Positions 60,170 to 64,000 of a stretch of 64,000 bases of DNA are shown piece after piece. Below the pieces are notes generated by a model. That model worked only from the letters and a program-made list of their open reading frames with translations, did no database searches and was not told the DNA's origin. Within the stretch, counting starts at the first letter, position 1. The number at the start of each line of letters is the position of its first letter. The DNA is from Chrysomallon squamiferum (taxonomy: Eukaryota; Mollusca; Gastropoda; Neomphalida; Peltospiridae): positions 21,462,650 to 21,526,649 of the forward strand of contig CM022665.1 in NCBI GenBank assembly GCA_012295275.1. Direction: 5' to 3'. The translations under genes were made by a program, and so were the position numbers.

Positions 60170-60373
60170 AAATGACACATAAATATTATTTCTTCAATAA
60201 TCACAGAATACATGATTTCCTTTTCTTAATTATTTTATTTCTAAACATTTCTATTATATAAAGATCATTAATATATTATAAACATTTAATTTTTCAGAAA
60301 ATTGAAACAAACAAAACCCTACAAACAATGAAAAACAACAACAACACTAGATTAATAAAAGGAAACTGACAGA
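59216..60373. other. Spacer with R3 copy and microsatellites
   Basis: It holds a poly-A run (59567-59589), an R3 copy (59780-59890), TA/CA runs (60028-60062) and a (TAA)n run (60093-60160). No gene is seen. Confidence 0.75.
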
Positions 60374-60412
60374 ATGCCTAGGATTATCTTTCTACAAAGT
60401 GGGTATACTTGA
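60374..60412 (-). pseudogene. IAP locus 6: distal piece of the RING exon
   Basis: The stretch 'ggattatctttctacaaagtgg' corresponds to the PLCREII part of the RING exon (compare 19125-19145). The stop codon region is lost. Confidence 0.65.
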
Positions 60413-60763
60413 CAATACTAAAATTATATTATAAACACTTTAGTGGATACAATTTACAATACTAAAATTATATTATAAACACTTTAGTGGATACAATTTA
60501 CAATACTAAAATTATATTACAAACACTTTAGTGGATACAATTAACAATACTAAAATTATATTACAAACACTTTAGTGGATACAATTAACAATACTAAAAT
60601 TATATTACAAACACTTTAGTGGATACAATTAACAATACTAAAATTATATTACAAACACTTTAGTGGATACAATTAACAATACTAAAATTATATTACAAAC
60701 ACTTTAGTGGATACAATTAACAATACTAAAATTATATTATAAACACTTTAGTGGATACAATTG
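60413..60763. repeat. 44-bp tandem repeat, eight copies
   Basis: Landmark 'tagtggatacaatt' recurs at 60441, 60485, 60529, 60573, 60617, 60661, 60705 and 60749, spacing exactly 44 each time. Copies are almost identical, with taa/tac and tta/taa variants that divide the array into blocks. It lies inside what was the RING exon of locus 6. Confidence 0.97.
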
Positions 60764-60776
60764 ACCCACAGTTTTC

Positions 60777-60873
60777 ACAGCAACAAAGATGACCACAGGG
60801 CAGGAAAACCATTGTAGCCTTCTTTTCAAGACAAACTTTGCAGATCAGTGGACTTTATCATTTCACGCGGAGT
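60777..60873 (-). pseudogene. IAP locus 6: proximal piece of the RING exon
   Basis: After a minus-strand 'tttaacag' like those of other RING exons, a one-base deletion puts stops in frame. The zinc-site half is still readable as [20 protein letters not shown] and CCCENC, then diverges into the tandem repeat. Confidence 0.8.
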
Positions 60874-61123
60874 CTGTTAAATATTAAACAATATATTATA
60901 AAAAATAAATAAATGTTTTTTTATTTTAAATATAGCGTATATTTTGTAACGAAACAAATAATAGTTCAGAAACGTTTTTATATCAACTGAATATATCAGT
61001 ATTAATAATACTAATAAGATCAATAACAATACTAACATCAAAAAAAAAAAAATAATCAAAAAAATTATAAAAAAATTAATAAAATGAAAATAATAAAATA
61101 AATGAAATAAAACAACAATATAC

Positions 61124-61197
61124 CTAAAGCTGCAAGTTCTGTGTTTCTTGTTGTTTCGATAAATTCCTTTCTCCATGAACATCAATGTCTGTGTCAT
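61124..61197 (-). pseudogene. IAP locus 6: relic of the pre-RING exon
   Basis: The minus strand retains FIETTRNTELAAL before a 'gtatat' donor, with small losses further upstream. Confidence 0.65.
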
Positions 61198-61511
61198 AGT
61201 TGCTCTAAAATAGATTAATGATATAATAATAACAACAACAACAACAATAATAATGTCAATACTAGTAGCAGTAGTAGTACTAAAAAGAACAAAAATAATA
61301 ATCGTGATAATAATAATAATGAGACAAAAACATAAGATAACAAACATTTTAATAGTAACTTAACTAATTAAATAAGCAAATAATAAACAAAATATCCAAG
61401 GAAAGAGAAAATAAAGATTACAAAATGTAAATTAAATTTATGAAACTGTTCAAATCCTTGTGAAAACACAAATATACGTATTTATACAAGTTTAATAATT
61501 TCGTGGTGGTG

Positions 61512-61675
61512 CTAAAAATCTTCACTTTCATTCATTTCTCGTACCAAATCAAAACTTCTGATGAAATCGCATTGTGGAAACCGTCTGGCGTGTTCCACGT
61601 AAGGGTTATCTCCCTGCTTCCAGTTTCTAAGTTCTCCGCCGCAGTAAAAGCAGATTGTGCTTTCATGTGAATTAC
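61512..61675 (-). CDS. IAP locus 6: exon with second half of BIR2 and stop
   Basis: After a 'gaatag' acceptor, phase 1, it encodes the BIR2 zinc site ICFYC to FPQC with C-x2-C-x16-H-x6-C intact, then ends MNESEDF and TAG (61512-61514). In locus 5 the same place has a splice donor; here about 16 bp around it are deleted, so the frame runs to a stop. The product would be a two-BIR protein with no RING. Confidence 0.8.
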
Positions 61676-62083
61676 CTATTCATGTGAAATACATAAATGT
61701 GCTTATTAATAACTGTATACATTTCCTGTGACACATACATCCACCATAACTCTGCTAATACTGACACACAAATACATACACACTTAGATGAACACTCATA
61801 TAGAAATACACACAATTAATGTACGATGTTGTATCGATCTTTCAAAGATTTCATATGACTATCAAAATACCAAAATTCAAAATCAGTCTTAAAATTCTGA
61901 AATGTTTATATCACTATTAAAATGTCAGGTAAAATGTCTGTAATTTCAAGTCTTATTAGCAAATGAACATTAAAATGAAAAAGACTTAAAATGTCAATGA
62001 TAAAAAATATAGAGCAGTCGAAGAAGATTTTCAAATGATTATTAAAATGTGAAGATGTCTGATTAAGCAGCAGTAACACTGAC

Positions 62084-62579
62084 CAGAGAAGAAGAAACCG
62101 GCTTCTGCCAGTTCTCTCGGAGACTGGTAGTGATGACATGGCGATCGGTACTGAAATGACGAAATACGTGTTTGTACGTCGACGTAGTCCCTATGACGTG
62201 GTGCATGCAATGTCGGGGCTGATGTAGAGGAGCTTCCAGACAGAAAACCGGACAGGTGAAGGTTTGGTAAATTACTGAGACTGAGCTGTGAAGAACTCTT
62301 GCAAGGATTTCTGTATGTTGTAATCGGTTCGCTTTCTTCTTGTCCCAGTACAAATTTGCAGCTTGGAGAGATTTGTCTGTGAATTTCCATTGGGTTATCT
62401 TCAAGTCTCCAGTGATCATAGCTCTGACCACAGCTGAAGCATACAACGCGATCATCAGACCCAGTAAAGTAGAATCCAGCAGCTGCAAGACGACTTGGCG
62501 AGGCTGAGGCTAGAGGAAATCGTAAGAAAGACGCATATCGGCCCAACGGATTCCTGTATCTGATAGTTGCATCATCCAT
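62084..62579 (-). CDS. IAP locus 6: BIR1, shortened linker, first half of BIR2
   Basis: Open from an ATG at 62579 (MDDATIRYRNPLGRYASFL). BIR1 is intact (VCFSC to SPSC). The linker to BIR2 is about 80 residues shorter than in locus 5 because of an internal deletion. BIR2 begins at HRDYVDVQT, and a 'ctg/gtcagt' donor joins in phase 1 to 61675. No acidic repeat is seen upstream. The two exons give about 218 residues without a lesion. RING-less BIR proteins can still bind caspases or compete for IBM peptides, so a dominant-negative or decoy role is possible but unproven. Confidence 0.85.
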
Positions 62580-63075
62580 TCCAATTGTGGCAGCTTATAA
62601 ATGATGGCAAATTTTGAAATTAAAGAAGTTTATATTAGATAAATCAGCGTTTCTTTTATAAAATATGAAATCATTGAAGTATTCACAGACGATTTCCCAT
62701 ATAGATTGTTAAATATGTTTTCACAATAACAACATACAAAAAGTGTTTTACCTATCTAGAAATAACCTTAATCAAAAACTGTTTCAAATTACATGATACC
62801 TTCAGAGGCAGCGCTCAGCTGAACACAAAATAGACATTTCATATTAGTTAACAAAATTTACAAATAATTACTTCCATATGTCTATTCCAGTGATTCTTTA
62901 AACAATATTAATTGATCTTTTCCACCAGTTTATCTACTTCATCTGTAATTTCAGTAATATAATTACACTTTTTAAAAATAGTGGAGTGCGGATCATCCCA
63001 GCCAGAGTCTAAATCTGGGTCAGTTCTGGCATTGTCAAGTAATAGTTATTTTATTATATTTTATTTTATTAATTA

Positions 63076-63126
<51 letters not shown>

Positions 63127-64000
63127 GTTATTATTATTATTTGTTCTGTGTTTTTTTTTTTTTCTTTTATGTTGTTTTTTCAGTTTCATATCTTGGATCT
63201 AAAAGAACTATAAAAGGAATGAAAAATTATCACAAATTTTATACATCAGGTTTGTATTGCTCGATTTTTTCATTCTTTTTTTCTACTGTATAATTTCCCT
63301 TAAAAATGAATAAAACTTTTAATGCATTCTTCTCTCATTTTATTAACAAATATGAGCTCGTTCATGACTTGAAAGTTATTAATCAAACTATTGAAAAATC
63401 AGTCTTTTAAATCTCTGTGTTGTTGTCTCTCTACCTAATGTATTTAATAACTTGCCACGCACAAACGTATTGTAATGCTTAAAATCTAATCAGATGAATA
63501 AATTATTATATTATCAGAAAATGAAAGAAAGCAACAAAGCTAAATCTTACAAGAGTTCGTATGTTATTACTTAGCTGCGAAAATATTTCTTTGTTTCAAA
63601 ACATTTAGAAGTGAATTCTTTGTCTTTCTACAGCTTGACACTGTCATTTTTGTCTGCAATTTCGTAATCTAAATAAAAGTTCATTCTAGTGTTTGTTTTG
63701 AACGTTTGTGTATTATTATTAACGTAAATTACAATTGTCATGAATTATCTACAGTTCGGAGACGATATTGAATACTGATACAAAATCGTTGCTGACTTTT
63801 AAAAACTAAAGGTACACAGAGACAGGGCTCTGCTGAACGAAAAACAGACAACAGAGAACAAAAATTGAAACTCCTCAAGTCAGACATCGTTGCTAACTAA
63901 TACTTAGACAGTTTTACTCTTATTAAAAGGTAAACTGTTTTTGAAGTACGAAACGAAGATGTGTGAAAACCAATTTGTAACACAAATATATTATAAACAT
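62580..64000 (-). other. Upstream region of IAP locus 6
   Basis: A minus-strand stretch at 62797-62815 ('tttgtgttcag' then a 19-nt piece ending 'gaag/gtatca') looks like a tiny exon and could be 5'UTR. An ATT microsatellite lies at 63078-63145. Otherwise nothing is recognised, and no acidic-repeat exon is present. Confidence 0.35.

Overview
The window is strongly A+T-rich eukaryotic nuclear DNA: coding pieces are short exons with GT/AG borders and matching phases, introns and spacers are full of di- and trinucleotide microsatellites, and one 200-N assembly gap lies at 7153-7352. An expanded family of BIR/RING inhibitor-of-apoptosis (IAP) genes with slit, collagen IV and aromatic amino acid hydroxylase exons points to an animal. 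IAP expansion plus this repeat style suggests a lophotrochozoan, probably a mollusc; that last step is inference. There are no operons, prokaryotic genes, CRISPR arrays, or tRNA or rRNA genes that I could support.

The main content is one IAP family present as six loci. (1) 1501-2880 (+): relic of 5' micro-exons joined to a 3'UTR remnant, no BIR or RING. (2) about 10830-11205 (-): relic of the exon before the RING and its intron. (3) 18710-19271 (-): intact RING exon and 3'UTR with no BIR nearby. (4) 23677-27565 (+): pseudogene with a 24-bp coding satellite, one damaged BIR, a chimeric junction and an intact RING exon. (5) 46487-57525 (+): the best gene, with duplicated phase-1 micro-exons, a large acidic-repeat exon, BIR1, BIR2, two linker exons and a RING exon, all splice phases agreeing from BIR2 onward. 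(6) 62579-60370 (-): a two-BIR gene whose RING end has been destroyed, leaving an intact RING-less reading frame. Loci 4 and 5 are recent duplicates, shown by conserved 3'UTR and flank.

Between these lie decayed fragments of other genes that keep their exon borders: the last exon of a PAH/TPH-type hydroxylase (5356-5536), slit LRR/LRRCT exons in two opposite orientations (29417-30160 + and 33440-31151 -), a collagen IV pseudogene with Gly-X-Y and NC1 pieces (34904-38600), a FLYWCH/MULE-like fragment (39424-39904), a LINE 3'-end relic (20700-21180, -) and a possible LINE ORF1 relic (28088-28543).

The rest is repeat. Family R1 (about 1.3-1.4 kb, no coding capacity) makes up most of 7.4-16.7 kb head to tail, plus inverted copies at 1-1390, 21.2-21.6 and 43.8-45.1 kb. 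Families R2 and R3 travel with microsatellites. Telomere-like CCCTAA tracts lie at 2.45-2.75 and 58.1-59.2 kb. The first 228 bp of the window recur almost unchanged, inverted, next to the assembly gap.

The most interesting structures are in locus 5 and its relatives: an array of symmetric micro-exons edited by apparent gene conversion, a possible 56-nt intron that would exactly cancel a one-base frameshift, coding satellites that seem to have grown from a single-copy motif, and a RING exon split by a 44-bp tandem array.
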